Below, piece by piece: positions 1-5,376 of a stretch of 7,026 bases of DNA (positions are counted from its first letter, which is position 1; every line of letters starts with the position of its first letter). Position numbers and translations under genes: made by a program. This stretch comes from CAYVMN01 sp964452575 (GTDB taxonomy: Bacteria; Desulfobacterota; DSM-4660; Desulfatiglandales; Desulfatiglandaceae): contig CAYVMN010000217.1 in NCBI GenBank assembly GCA_964452575.1, forward strand, positions 1 through 7,026. Reading direction: 5' to 3'. The notes under the pieces were generated by a model. That model saw only the letters and a list, made by a program, of their open reading frames with translations, made no database searches and was not told the origin of the DNA.

Positions 1-484
1 TCCCCATGATGATGACAAAGACGTAATAGCTGGGAATAAAACTGCCTGCCAGTTCGACCGGAGGACGCCGGAAGGCATCCGGGGCCCCCATTGTTATAAA
101 TTCATAGCCCCAGACCAGTTTTGCGACGTCGTCCAGCACAAGGATAAAGGCATAGGTAAGTAGCAGTTGATATAGGATATGTTCCCTATAGATAGGTTTG
201 AGAAAAACCCTTTCGAAGAATATCCCGAAGACACCCACTGCCATACAGCCAAACACTATGGCCAAAGAGAAATTCGAAGTCCCTGCGTAGATCGTGTAGG
301 CCAGGTAGGCCCCAAGCATATATAACGAGCCGTGGGCAAAATTCATGACCCCTAGGACCCCGAAAATAAGAGAAAGCCCTGAGGCAATGAGAAAGAGGAG
401 CATGGCAAAGATCAAGGCGCTCGCTGTCTGGTTAATCAGGCATCCAGGATCACCAAGGCATTCAATGAGACTCGATAGATCCAA
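1..484 (-). CDS. LivH-type branched-chain amino acid ABC transporter permease, 5' part (cut by the left edge)
   Basis: Inner-membrane permease subunit of a Liv/HAAT-family ABC importer. With its partner permease and ATPases, which would lie beyond the left edge, it would move a ligand delivered by the adjacent binding protein. I translated it from the reverse complement: 161 codons are present and the C-terminal part is missing. The family hallmark is at residues 36-62: a GLSLIFGVLG stretch, then MNFAHGSLYMLGAYLA. Hydrophobic segments lie at about 23-45, 48-68, 73-91 and 105-120. The start is TTG at 484-482, chosen because AGGAGG (497-492) lies 7 nt upstream and the next in-frame ATG (residue 27) would remove the first membrane segment. 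The gene follows the binding-protein gene by 61 nt, so it is very probably co-transcribed with it. Ligand is unknown: Liv-type permeases also serve amides, urea and aromatic acids. Confidence 0.9.
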   Translation of the reverse strand, partial: MDLSSLIECLGDPGCLINQTASALIFAMLLFLIASGLSLIFGVLGVMNFAHGSLYMLGAYLAYTIYAGTSNFSLAIVFGCMAVGVFGIFFERVFLKPIYREHILYQLLLTYAFILVLDDVAKLVWGYEFITMGAPDAFRRPPVELAGSFIPSYYVFVIIMG

Positions 485-507
485 TCGACTCCCTCCTCTT
501 TTCAGGT

Positions 508-539
508 TAGTGCTTCAGAAGATGTCTTCTGAAGCACTA
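508..539 (-). terminator. Perfect 15-bp inverted repeat between binding-protein and permease genes (attenuator or mRNA-stabilising hairpin)
   Basis: Arms 508-522 and 525-539 are exactly complementary, with only TG between them, so the RNA would form a long stem closed by a small loop. It begins 7 nt after the TAA of the binding-protein gene and ends 24 nt before the permease start. Reading leftward, no uridine run follows, so it is not a canonical intrinsic terminator. In binding-protein-dependent ABC operons, hairpins at this position often protect the upstream message or partly stop transcription, giving more binding protein than permease. That role is inferred here from position and strength. 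Confidence 0.7.
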
Positions 540-545
540 TTTCTC

Positions 546-1820
546 TTAGTGCCAACCCATCTTCTTTAAATACGCTGCCTCCTCTTCAAGGATTTCTTTC
601 CAGGGCATGTAGGTCCTGTCAGTAACGTAAGGCGGCTTGGAGATGGTCTTGGCCCAGCCAATGGTATAGTAAATCATTTGATGATCATAAGCCCTCATGG
701 TCACAGTTTCCCCGGGAGGCTGAGCACACGGGGCCTTGATGGTCAGCCCTTCCAGGGCCTTGATGACCTTCTCGTTGTCTGTGCTGCCGACTTTCTTAAT
801 AGCCGCCTCCAGGAATAGGATAGCAGTGTAGGCCTGCCACGACCAGTTTGACGGATAGGTGCCGTATTTCTTCTTGAAATTTTCGGCGAAGGCACGGTTG
901 GCAGGCGTATCGGGCATGGTCGGGTTATAACGGTTCCCTGTATACATCCCAGCCGGCACCCCTTTCTTGAGGGCCCCTAAGACCAGCGGGTCCGCAATGT
1001 TGATACCAAAGAATTTGACCCGTTTAAAAAGACCATACAGACTGGCCTGCTCCAGAAAGGCCGTCGTATCTCCACCCCAGAGACAGGAATAGACGGCATC
1101 CGGTTTGTCTTTCATGATCTTGGTGATATGGGCCGTGTAATCTGGTTCAAAAAGTTTGGGCCACTGCTGCCCTATGATCGTGAAATCAGAATAGTTTTTC
1201 TTTAAGTACTCGAAAAAGAGATTGGTGTTGTCATGTCCATAGGCGTAGTCAGGGGAAATGGAATACCACTTCTTAAGTCCGAACTCCCTGGATACCTTAC
1301 CCCCGAAGTATCCACCGACTATGCTGTCATGTATTGCCACGCGAGCGGTTCTGAAGCTGTAGGGAGTCCTAATCTTAGGGTCTGCGGTGTTAGATGTGGT
1401 CTCACTGGCTGTGATCATGGTAAGCTTCTTTAGATCCCTTGAGACCTCTTTCACGGCAAAAGACTCCCGGCTGCTGCTGCCATCCATAATAAAGTCCACC
1501 TTATCCCTTACCACATAATCCCGGGCGATCCGGACCGCCTCTTCAATCTTGCCTGCTGAATCACGGGTGAGGAGTTCAAACTTCCTTCCAATGACTCCTC
1601 CCTTGCCGTTGATCTCATCGATGGCCAGTTGAGCCCCCTTGGAGCCCTCTTCACCGAGCATGGCCACTCGGCCCGACATGATAGAGACAAAGCCTATCTT
1701 AATAGGCTCCTGGGCACAAACCGGCCCGCTTAAGATCATGAATGAACATACCAGCGCAACCATTGTCAAAATGACGAAAGGGTTGACCTTCAACCGACTC
1801 TTTAAAAGAATTACACTCAT
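546..1820 (-). CDS. Periplasmic substrate-binding protein of a branched-chain amino acid-type ABC transporter (Peripla_BP_6/LivJ family)
   Basis: This 424-residue secreted protein should capture the ligand in the periplasm and deliver it to the Liv-type permease encoded just downstream. Residues 1-36 form a Sec signal: lysines and arginine at 7-11, a hydrophobic core about 14-31, and a probable signal peptidase I site VCA|QEP after residue 36. The cysteine does not sit in a good lipobox. The mature protein opens with PIKIGFVSIMSG, then the hallmark LGEEGSKGAQLAIDEING (55-72), a GSSSRES ligand-loop candidate (114-120) and SPDYAYGHD (189-197). I chose ATG 1820-1818 because AAAGGAG lies 6 nt upstream. 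The frame stays open to 1913, but that would put 31 polar residues before the signal peptide. The stop is TAA. Family members bind amino acids, amides, urea or aromatic acids, so the ligand is not predictable. Confidence 0.92.
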   Translation of the reverse strand: MSVILLKSRLKVNPFVILTMVALVCSFMILSGPVCAQEPIKIGFVSIMSGRVAMLGEEGSKGAQLAIDEINGKGGVIGRKFELLTRDSAGKIEEAVRIARDYVVRDKVDFIMDGSSSRESFAVKEVSRDLKKLTMITASETTSNTADPKIRTPYSFRTARVAIHDSIVGGYFGGKVSREFGLKKWYSISPDYAYGHDNTNLFFEYLKKNYSDFTIIGQQWPKLFEPDYTAHITKIMKDKPDAVYSCLWGGDTTAFLEQASLYGLFKRVKFFGINIADPLVLGALKKGVPAGMYTGNRYNPTMPDTPANRAFAENFKKKYGTYPSNWSWQAYTAILFLEAAIKKVGSTDNEKVIKALEGLTIKAPCAQPPGETVTMRAYDHQMIYYTIGWAKTISKPPYVTDRTYMPWKEILEEEAAYLKKMGWH

Positions 1821-1856
1821 GGCAATCTCCTTTCTGATGCAAAAAAGATTTCCTGA

Positions 1857-1885
1857 ATTATATTCAGCCCCAAATCCTCCTTCAG
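1857..1885 (-). promoter_or_regulatory. Candidate internal promoter ahead of the binding-protein gene
   Basis: On the minus strand a perfect TATAAT lies at 1862-1857. Seventeen nt upstream is a weak -35, CTGAAG (1885-1880), matching TTGACA at 3 of 6. Transcription would start about 30 nt before the binding-protein ATG. It could give the binding protein extra transcript beyond read-through from the SDR gene, whose stop is 120 bp upstream. Only the -10 is convincing. Confidence 0.3.
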
Positions 1886-1940
1886 CCCGTTTATCACCCC
1901 CCTTCCTTAACACGTTACCCTGCGTCCTTCGGGCCCTGGA

Positions 1941-2720
1941 TCATTCATACCCGTAAGCCCTCCACCCTCCCTCGCAGGAAAATCCAGCGTCCACAGGGAG
2001 CGTCACACCAGTGATGAATTTGGCCTTTTCTGAGCACAGAAAAACGGCCGCGTCAGCGATATCTGACGGCATGATGAACTTCTTCATCGGGATGTGACCC
2101 ATTATGGTATCAGGGTTTCGCAGGCCTTTATCGAACATCCCTTGGAGCAGTGGTGTCAGAATGTACCCTGGCGCAATAGCGTTCACCCGGATACCCTTTT
2201 GGGCCCATTCCCGTGCCAGGATCTGGGTGAGCATTATTACGGCACTTTTTATGGGGCCGTAGACGACCAGGGGGACGGGCGTCAGTCCCACCACTGACGC
2301 GATGTTGACGATAACCCCAGATTGCTGTCTTACCATCTCCTTTCCAATCCGTCGCGAACAGAGATAAAGGCCCTTGAAATCTACATCATATACTCTGTCT
2401 AAAAACTCCAGGTCTAGTTCCAGGATTGACACAGCCGGGTGTGATATACCGGCGTTGTTGATTAAGATGTCGATGTGCCCAAACCTCTCCAGGGTCTGAT
2501 CTGTGGCCATATCAACAGCCGAGACCTTTGAGACATCTGCTTCGCACACCAAGACCTCCTGGCCCTTCCCCTCTATCTCAGGGGCTGCTTCCTTGGCTGC
2601 CTGGATGTCTATGTCCCAAATTGCCACATTCGCCCCTTCTTGTGCCAATGCCAGGGCAATGGCTTGACCAATCCCCATGCCACCACCAGTAACTACTGCG
2701 ACCTTGCCCTTTAGTTCCAC
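1941..2720 (-). CDS. Short-chain dehydrogenase/reductase (SDR, FabG-like classical family)
   Basis: A 259-residue cytosolic NAD(P)-dependent oxidoreductase of the usual classical SDR length, probably interconverting a hydroxyl and a keto group. Visible features in order: cofactor glycine motif TGGGMGIG (11-18); Asp36 after the second strand (VAIWDID), which usually favours NAD(H) over NADP(H); NNAG (88-91); Ser142 in NIAS; Tyr154 and Lys158 of YxxxK; APG (183-185) and PVDAG (242-246). Oddity: the position normally held by the fourth catalytic residue Asn (VNxxG-type motif) reads VDFKG, giving Asp113. The start is GTG at 2720-2718 with AGGAGG 8 nt upstream. It is the first gene of the leftward set, 120 bp ahead of the transporter genes, and may act on the imported compound or a product of it. 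The substrate is unknown; FabG-like or hydroxyacyl-CoA dehydrogenase activity are alternatives. Confidence 0.92.
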   Translation of the reverse strand: MELKGKVAVVTGGGMGIGQAIALALAQEGANVAIWDIDIQAAKEAAPEIEGKGQEVLVCEADVSKVSAVDMATDQTLERFGHIDILINNAGISHPAVSILELDLEFLDRVYDVDFKGLYLCSRRIGKEMVRQQSGVIVNIASVVGLTPVPLVVYGPIKSAVIMLTQILAREWAQKGIRVNAIAPGYILTPLLQGMFDKGLRNPDTIMGHIPMKKFIMPSDIADAAVFLCSEKAKFITGVTLPVDAGFSCEGGWRAYGYE

Positions 2721-2832
2721 GGTGTTAACCTCCTATCCCTTGCCGCTGGACGAACCATAGAGTTCGAGAAAAAGATCTTGGAATTGCTGTCCGAAAAGTG
2801 AAATATTCTCAAAGAATCAGTGGCATCCATAC

Positions 2833-2911
2833 GGCATAAGGCATGAGGCGTAAGGCAAAAGGAAAGACCTTGATCCGTTGGTCTTTGGCCTTAAGCCTTG
2901 CGCCTTTAGCC
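2833..2911. repeat. Heptamer tandem repeat folded into a long imperfect palindrome
   Basis: Four tandem 7-bp units, GGCATAA, GGCATGA, GGCGTAA and GGCAAAA, occupy 2833-2860. Three units in the opposite orientation, TTAAGCC, TTGCGCC and TTTAGCC, occupy 2891-2911. Between them AAAGACC (2863-2869) pairs exactly with GGTCTTT (2880-2886) around a 10-nt loop. GGCGTAAGGC (2847-2856) pairs with GCCTTGCGCC (2895-2904), with one G-U wobble. The whole forms a hairpin of about 72 nt (2840-2911). It lies between the SDR start and the candidate minus-strand promoter, so it would be transcribed in that leader. It resembles dispersed palindromic intergenic repeats; whether it recurs in the genome cannot be seen here. 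Confidence 0.7.
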
Positions 2912-3033
2912 ATTATTCGTTCCCCTAGACTCTCTTTAACTTCATAGACCCATAATTACCCCCAAAATTTTTCCTACATGCCATAGCAAAAGTGCATAAA
3001 CGAAGCCAGCGGGCCGTCTTCCTAAGGTTGGGA

Positions 3034-3061
3034 TTCCAAGGTCCCTGTCAGGTTCTTGGAA
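3034..3061. repeat. Inverted repeat with nested inner palindrome
   Basis: TTCCAAG (3034-3040) is complementary to CTTGGAA (3055-3061). Inside it CCTG (3044-3047) faces CAGG (3049-3052). The RNA could form a two-part stem. It lies downstream of the candidate minus-strand start site, so it would fall in the long leader of the SDR transcript. No uridine run follows it in either direction. Confidence 0.4.
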
Positions 3062-3126
3062 AGTATCGCCTCGAGACACAGAGGGCTCAGGCTTGTAAAA
3101 CGGGAAAAAATGGCCTTAACAAGAAT

Positions 3127-3156
3127 TCTATATCCGCGCTGGGTTATCTGTGTCAA
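3127..3156 (-). promoter_or_regulatory. Candidate sigma70-type promoter for the leftward SDR-transporter genes
   Basis: On the minus strand a perfect -35 TTGACA (3156-3151) is followed after 18 nt by TATAGA (3132-3127), 4 of 6 to TATAAT. Transcription would begin near 3120 and run about 400 nt before the SDR GTG. An inverted repeat TGAGC-N4-GCTCA (3165-3178) sits just upstream of the -35, where an activator could bind. The distance to the first gene is long, so a nearer promoter may exist that I could not recognise. Confidence 0.4.
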
Positions 3157-3213
3157 GGAAAAGTTGAGCATGCGCTCACACTATTTACCCCGGCCTAGCA
3201 TGCACAAGATGCG

Positions 3214-3241
3214 TTTGCCTTCCCCTCGGGGCACAGGCAAA
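3214..3241. repeat. Inverted repeat (7-bp arms) between the two candidate divergent promoters
   Basis: TTTGCCT (3214-3220) is complementary to AGGCAAA (3235-3241), and CCCC (3222-3225) faces GGGG (3228-3231) inside it. There is no following T run on either strand, so a terminator is unlikely. It sits about midway between the minus -35 at 3156 and the plus -35 at 3297, a possible shared regulatory site. Confidence 0.35.
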
Positions 3242-3296
3242 GCCATAAGATGACAGAATAGGCAGAGCAATTAAAGCCAGGTGCCCATCCTGGGTC

Positions 3297-3325
3297 TTGA
3301 CAGGGGCAAGGCAACCATGTTCTAT
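3297..3325 (+). promoter_or_regulatory. Candidate sigma70-type promoter for the rightward reductase-ligase genes
   Basis: A perfect -35 TTGACA (3297-3302) is followed after 17 nt by TTCTAT (3320-3325), 3 of 6 to TATAAT; TATGTA at 3323-3328 is an alternative -10 with longer spacing. The start site would be about 3332, giving a leader of about 55 nt before the ATG at 3388. The weak -10 and the overlapping palindrome at 3328-3341 suggest a regulated rather than constitutive promoter. Confidence 0.5.
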
Positions 3326-3327
3326 GT

Positions 3328-3341
3328 ATCAATTGATTGAT
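3328..3341. promoter_or_regulatory. Operator-like palindrome ATCAAT-TG-ATTGAT
   Basis: Six-bp arms, ATCAAT (3328-3333) and ATTGAT (3336-3341), are perfectly complementary with a 2-bp centre. The site covers the transcription start predicted from the promoter at 3297-3325, where a bound repressor would block initiation. A near copy with a 1-bp shorter centre occurs at 6938-6950 before the last gene. The regulator is unknown. Confidence 0.45.
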
Positions 3342-3387
3342 CTGCGATTAGAGGCCAGATCCACTGCTGATAAGGAGGGATCGTCGA

Positions 3388-4167
3388 ATGGAGTCTTTTT
3401 CGTTAGTTTTTTCACCTATCAAGATCGGCCGGCTTGAGATCAAGAACAGGATCGTCATGGCGCCCATGACCACGGGCTATGGTTCCGATGACGGGAGTGT
3501 AAACCAGACACTTATCGATTTCTATAAGAGACGGGCGGAGGGAGGGGTGGGGCTCATAGTCTGTGAATCCTGTTATGTGGAAAAGGGGGGAAAGGGTTTT
3601 ATCGGACAGCTTTCGATTGAAGATGATCGATTTATCCCTGGGTTGAGGCGACTCACGGAAATGGTCAAATCAGCGGGCGCCAAGATCGTTCTCCAGCTCA
3701 TCCACTGTGGCAGACAGGCGAGCTCCGGCCTCTGTGGCGGGCAGCCGGTCGCCCCATCTCCGATCCCATGTCCGGTCATACAAGAGATGCCCCGGGAACT
3801 GTCTACTGAAGAGGTCGCGGGTATCGTTGAGCGGTTTGTTGACGCTGCCCACAGGGCCAAAGAGGCCGGTTTTGACGGCGTGGAGGTCCATGCCGCCCAC
3901 GGTTATCTCCTAAACCAGTTTCTCTCTCCCTATTCGAACCGCCGGAAAGACGTGTACGGGGGAAACCTGTCCAACAGGAGCAGAATGTTGGTTGAGATCA
4001 TCTCCAAGATTAAGAAACGACTGGGAGAAGACTACCCTGTCCTATGTCGTATTTCGGCCGATGAGTTTGTCCGCGGAGGCCTAACCCTATCGGATACCAC
4101 TATTGTTGCCGGATGGCTTCAAAACATCGGCCTGGACGCCATCAGCGTATCCGGCGGAGTCTATTAA
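3388..4167 (+). CDS. N-terminal fragment of the broken ene-reductase: FMN-binding OYE barrel up to strand 7
   Basis: This 259-residue piece is what would be translated if the TAA at 4165-4167 terminates. It carries family marks: the KIGRLEIKNRIVMAPM opening (12-27), QLIHCGRQ (103-110) in the FMN region, VEVHAAHGYLLNQFLSP (165-181) with His168 and His171 of the active-site/FMN HxxH motif, and YGGNLSNRSRM (190-200). It ends after SVSGGVY at the end of barrel strand 7. It therefore lacks strand 8, whose backbone binds the FMN phosphate, and all electron-transfer domains. It has its own good ribosome binding site and would be made, but is probably unstable or inactive. Confidence 0.6.
   Translation: MESFSLVFSPIKIGRLEIKNRIVMAPMTTGYGSDDGSVNQTLIDFYKRRAEGGVGLIVCESCYVEKGGKGFIGQLSIEDDRFIPGLRRLTEMVKSAGAKIVLQLIHCGRQASSGLCGGQPVAPSPIPCPVIQEMPRELSTEEVAGIVERFVDAAHRAKEAGFDGVEVHAAHGYLLNQFLSPYSNRRKDVYGGNLSNRSRMLVEIISKIKKRLGEDYPVLCRISADEFVRGGLTLSDTTIVAGWLQNIGLDAISVSGGVY
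4165..4167 (+). other. In-frame ochre (TAA) codon splitting the reductase gene
   Basis: The codon follows GGA GTC TAT and precedes ACT GCC TAC, in one continuous frame. A GAA-to-TAA substitution would restore a family-like Glu. TAA is not a selenocysteine or pyrrolysine codon, and the binding-protein gene in this window ends in TAA, so there is no sign of TAA being reassigned. Confidence 0.85.
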
Positions 4168-4191
4168 ACTGCCTACAGGCTTGTTCCCACC

Positions 4192-5325
4192 ATGGATATG
4201 GAGCAGGGGAGCCTTGTACATCTGGCATCTGGCATAAAACATTCGGTGGATATTCCGGTCTTTGCTGTGGGAGGAATCTATGACGGCGCATTTGCCGATA
4301 GGATTCTGGTGGAAGGTGTGGCCGACATGGTGGCCATCGGGAGGACCCTCCTGGCCGACCCTGAGTGGCCGACCAAGGTGATGAGGGGAGAAAATGATAG
4401 AATCAGGCCGTGCATCTATTGCAATCACTGCCGGAACAGGGCCATTCGACCCAAGATCAATTGCGCGGTAAACTACGAGACAGGCAGGGAGGCGGAACTG
4501 ACACAAAAAGGCAAGGGGTCAGGGCCAAAGCAGGTGGTCGTCATTGGCGGTGGTATTTCGGGGATGGAGGCGGCATACGTTTGTTCCCAAAGAGGGCATG
4601 CGGTTGCGCTTTACGAGCGAACCCAGGAACTGGGGGGCAACCTGCGGCTGGCAAGCATCCCGCCCAAGAGGGGCGGCCTGCTGCGAATCGTCGAATTTCT
4701 GGAGCGAGAAATCGTGCGACTTGGGGTCAAGGTCATTTTGGGAACCCAGCCGACGGTCGAGGAAATCAGGGGAACACGGCCGGATGTTGTCCTTTTGGCA
4801 ACAGGATCAGAGCCGATCCTTCCGGATATTCCGGGACTAGACGGACCCAATGTCCATCTGGCGGAGCGGGTGTTGAGGGGACAAGCGGATGTCGGCAAGA
4901 GCGTTGTAGTCATCGGAGGCGGTCTTGTCGGTCTGGAGACGGCGGACTACCTGAGGGAAGAGGGTAAGGCCGTCACTATCATTGACAAACTTCCTCAAAT
5001 CGCGTCCGATCCCCGGGTTGAGGCCATTTTTAAGAGATATCTTCTGGATCGTCTGACAAGCGGCAGTGAACAGGTACTCGTCCTGACATCAACAGAGGCA
5101 AAAGAAGTGGGCCAGGGCTATGTCAGGGTAGAGAATGCCTCAGGTGAAAGGATCCTTCCAGGGATCGATTCGGTGGTAATCGCGGTCGGCTTTAAAGGAT
5201 ATGTTCCTATTGCACCGAAGGAACTTGGACCTGAATGTGAGGTCCATGTGATTGGTGACGCTATGAAACCCCAGACACTTTTCGAGGCGATTCATTCAGC
5301 TGCTCAAATAGCTTACTCTCTGTAG
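4192..5325 (+). CDS. C-terminal fragment of the broken ene-reductase: barrel strand 8, [4Fe-4S] and FAD/NAD(P)H domains
   Basis: The frame after the TAA is open to TAG at 5323-5325. Its first ATG (4192) has no Shine-Dalgarno sequence, so independent translation is doubtful. Numbering by the full protein, IPVFAVGG (289-296) is barrel strand 8. Cys342, 345, 348 and 359 form a C-x2-C-x2-C-x10-C cluster in CIYCNHC...NC, expected to hold [4Fe-4S]. VVVIGGGISG (383-392) is the FAD GxGxxG site and VVVIGGGLVG (506-515) the NAD(P)H site. ATGSEP (471-476) and IGDAMKPQTLFEAIHSA (622-638) are standard flavoprotein motifs. All key residues are intact, arguing that the gene was functional until recently. 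The ligase gene starts 51 nt later. Confidence 0.6.
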   Translation: MDMEQGSLVHLASGIKHSVDIPVFAVGGIYDGAFADRILVEGVADMVAIGRTLLADPEWPTKVMRGENDRIRPCIYCNHCRNRAIRPKINCAVNYETGREAELTQKGKGSGPKQVVVIGGGISGMEAAYVCSQRGHAVALYERTQELGGNLRLASIPPKRGGLLRIVEFLEREIVRLGVKVILGTQPTVEEIRGTRPDVVLLATGSEPILPDIPGLDGPNVHLAERVLRGQADVGKSVVVIGGGLVGLETADYLREEGKAVTIIDKLPQIASDPRVEAIFKRYLLDRLTSGSEQVLVLTSTEAKEVGQGYVRVENASGERILPGIDSVVIAVGFKGYVPIAPKELGPECEVHVIGDAMKPQTLFEAIHSAAQIAYSL

Positions 5326-5376
5326 CCACTCCTGCAGAGATAGGAGGAAAGACCCGGAAAGGAGGTGGATTGTCCC

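Larger units (their letters stand above)
2721..3387. other. 667-bp non-coding divergent intergenic region
   Basis: No convincing gene is present. Two overlapping open frames of 65-68 codons (about 2992-3253, plus) lack ribosome binding sites, overlap each other and show no recognisable protein motif. The region holds a candidate minus-strand promoter (3127-3156) and plus-strand promoter (3297-3325), an operator-like palindrome (3328-3341), hairpins at 3034-3061 and 3214-3241, and the heptamer-repeat hairpin at 2833-2911. Transcription from the minus promoter would give an untranslated leader of about 400 nt before the SDR gene. Confidence 0.7.
3388..5325 (+). pseudogene. 2-enoate / 2,4-dienoyl-CoA reductase-like flavoenzyme (OYE + [4Fe-4S] + FAD/NAD domains), interrupted by an in-frame TAA
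   Basis: Read through one stop, this frame gives a 645-residue protein of the usual length for the FadH/2-enoate reductase family, which reduce C=C bonds with NAD(P)H via FAD, an iron-sulfur cluster and FMN. The N-terminal 340 residues are an Old-Yellow-Enzyme TIM barrel, followed by a cysteine cluster and a two-dinucleotide-fold flavoprotein half. Codon 260 (4165-4167) is TAA, between GGVY and TAYRLVP. Relatives commonly carry Glu in a GGxYE-like position, so a G-to-T change of GAA is the simplest explanation. The frame before and after is identical, and no other damage is visible, which suggests a recent mutation or a sequencing error. The break falls between barrel strands 7 and 8, so neither part should fold as an active enzyme alone. 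The ribosome site is AAGGAGGG, 8 nt before ATG 3388. Readthrough is possible but TAA is an unlikely codon for it. Confidence 0.85.

Noticed and set aside
345..569. Plus-strand 74-codon open frame over the permease start and hairpin
   Set aside because: It overlaps the well-supported permease gene on the other strand and has no ribosome site.
1821..1913. Upstream extension of the binding-protein gene to an ATG at 1913
   Set aside because: It would put 31 polar residues ahead of a clear signal peptide; ATG 1820 has a well-spaced AAAGGAG.
2833..2911. CRISPR array
   Set aside because: The units are 7 bp, contiguous, without spacers, and are arranged as a palindrome.
2992..3253. Two overlapping small open frames (68 and 65 codons) in the intergenic region
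   Set aside because: They overlap in different frames, lack ribosome binding sites and show no recognisable protein motif; the interval is better explained as regulatory DNA.
4165..4167. Programmed recoding of the stop as selenocysteine or pyrrolysine
   Set aside because: The codon is TAA, not TGA or TAG, and TAA is used as a normal terminator by the binding-protein gene.
5365..5376. GTG at 5365 as the ligase start
   Set aside because: This codon lies within the AAGGAGGTG ribosome site; ATG 5377 is correctly spaced from it.
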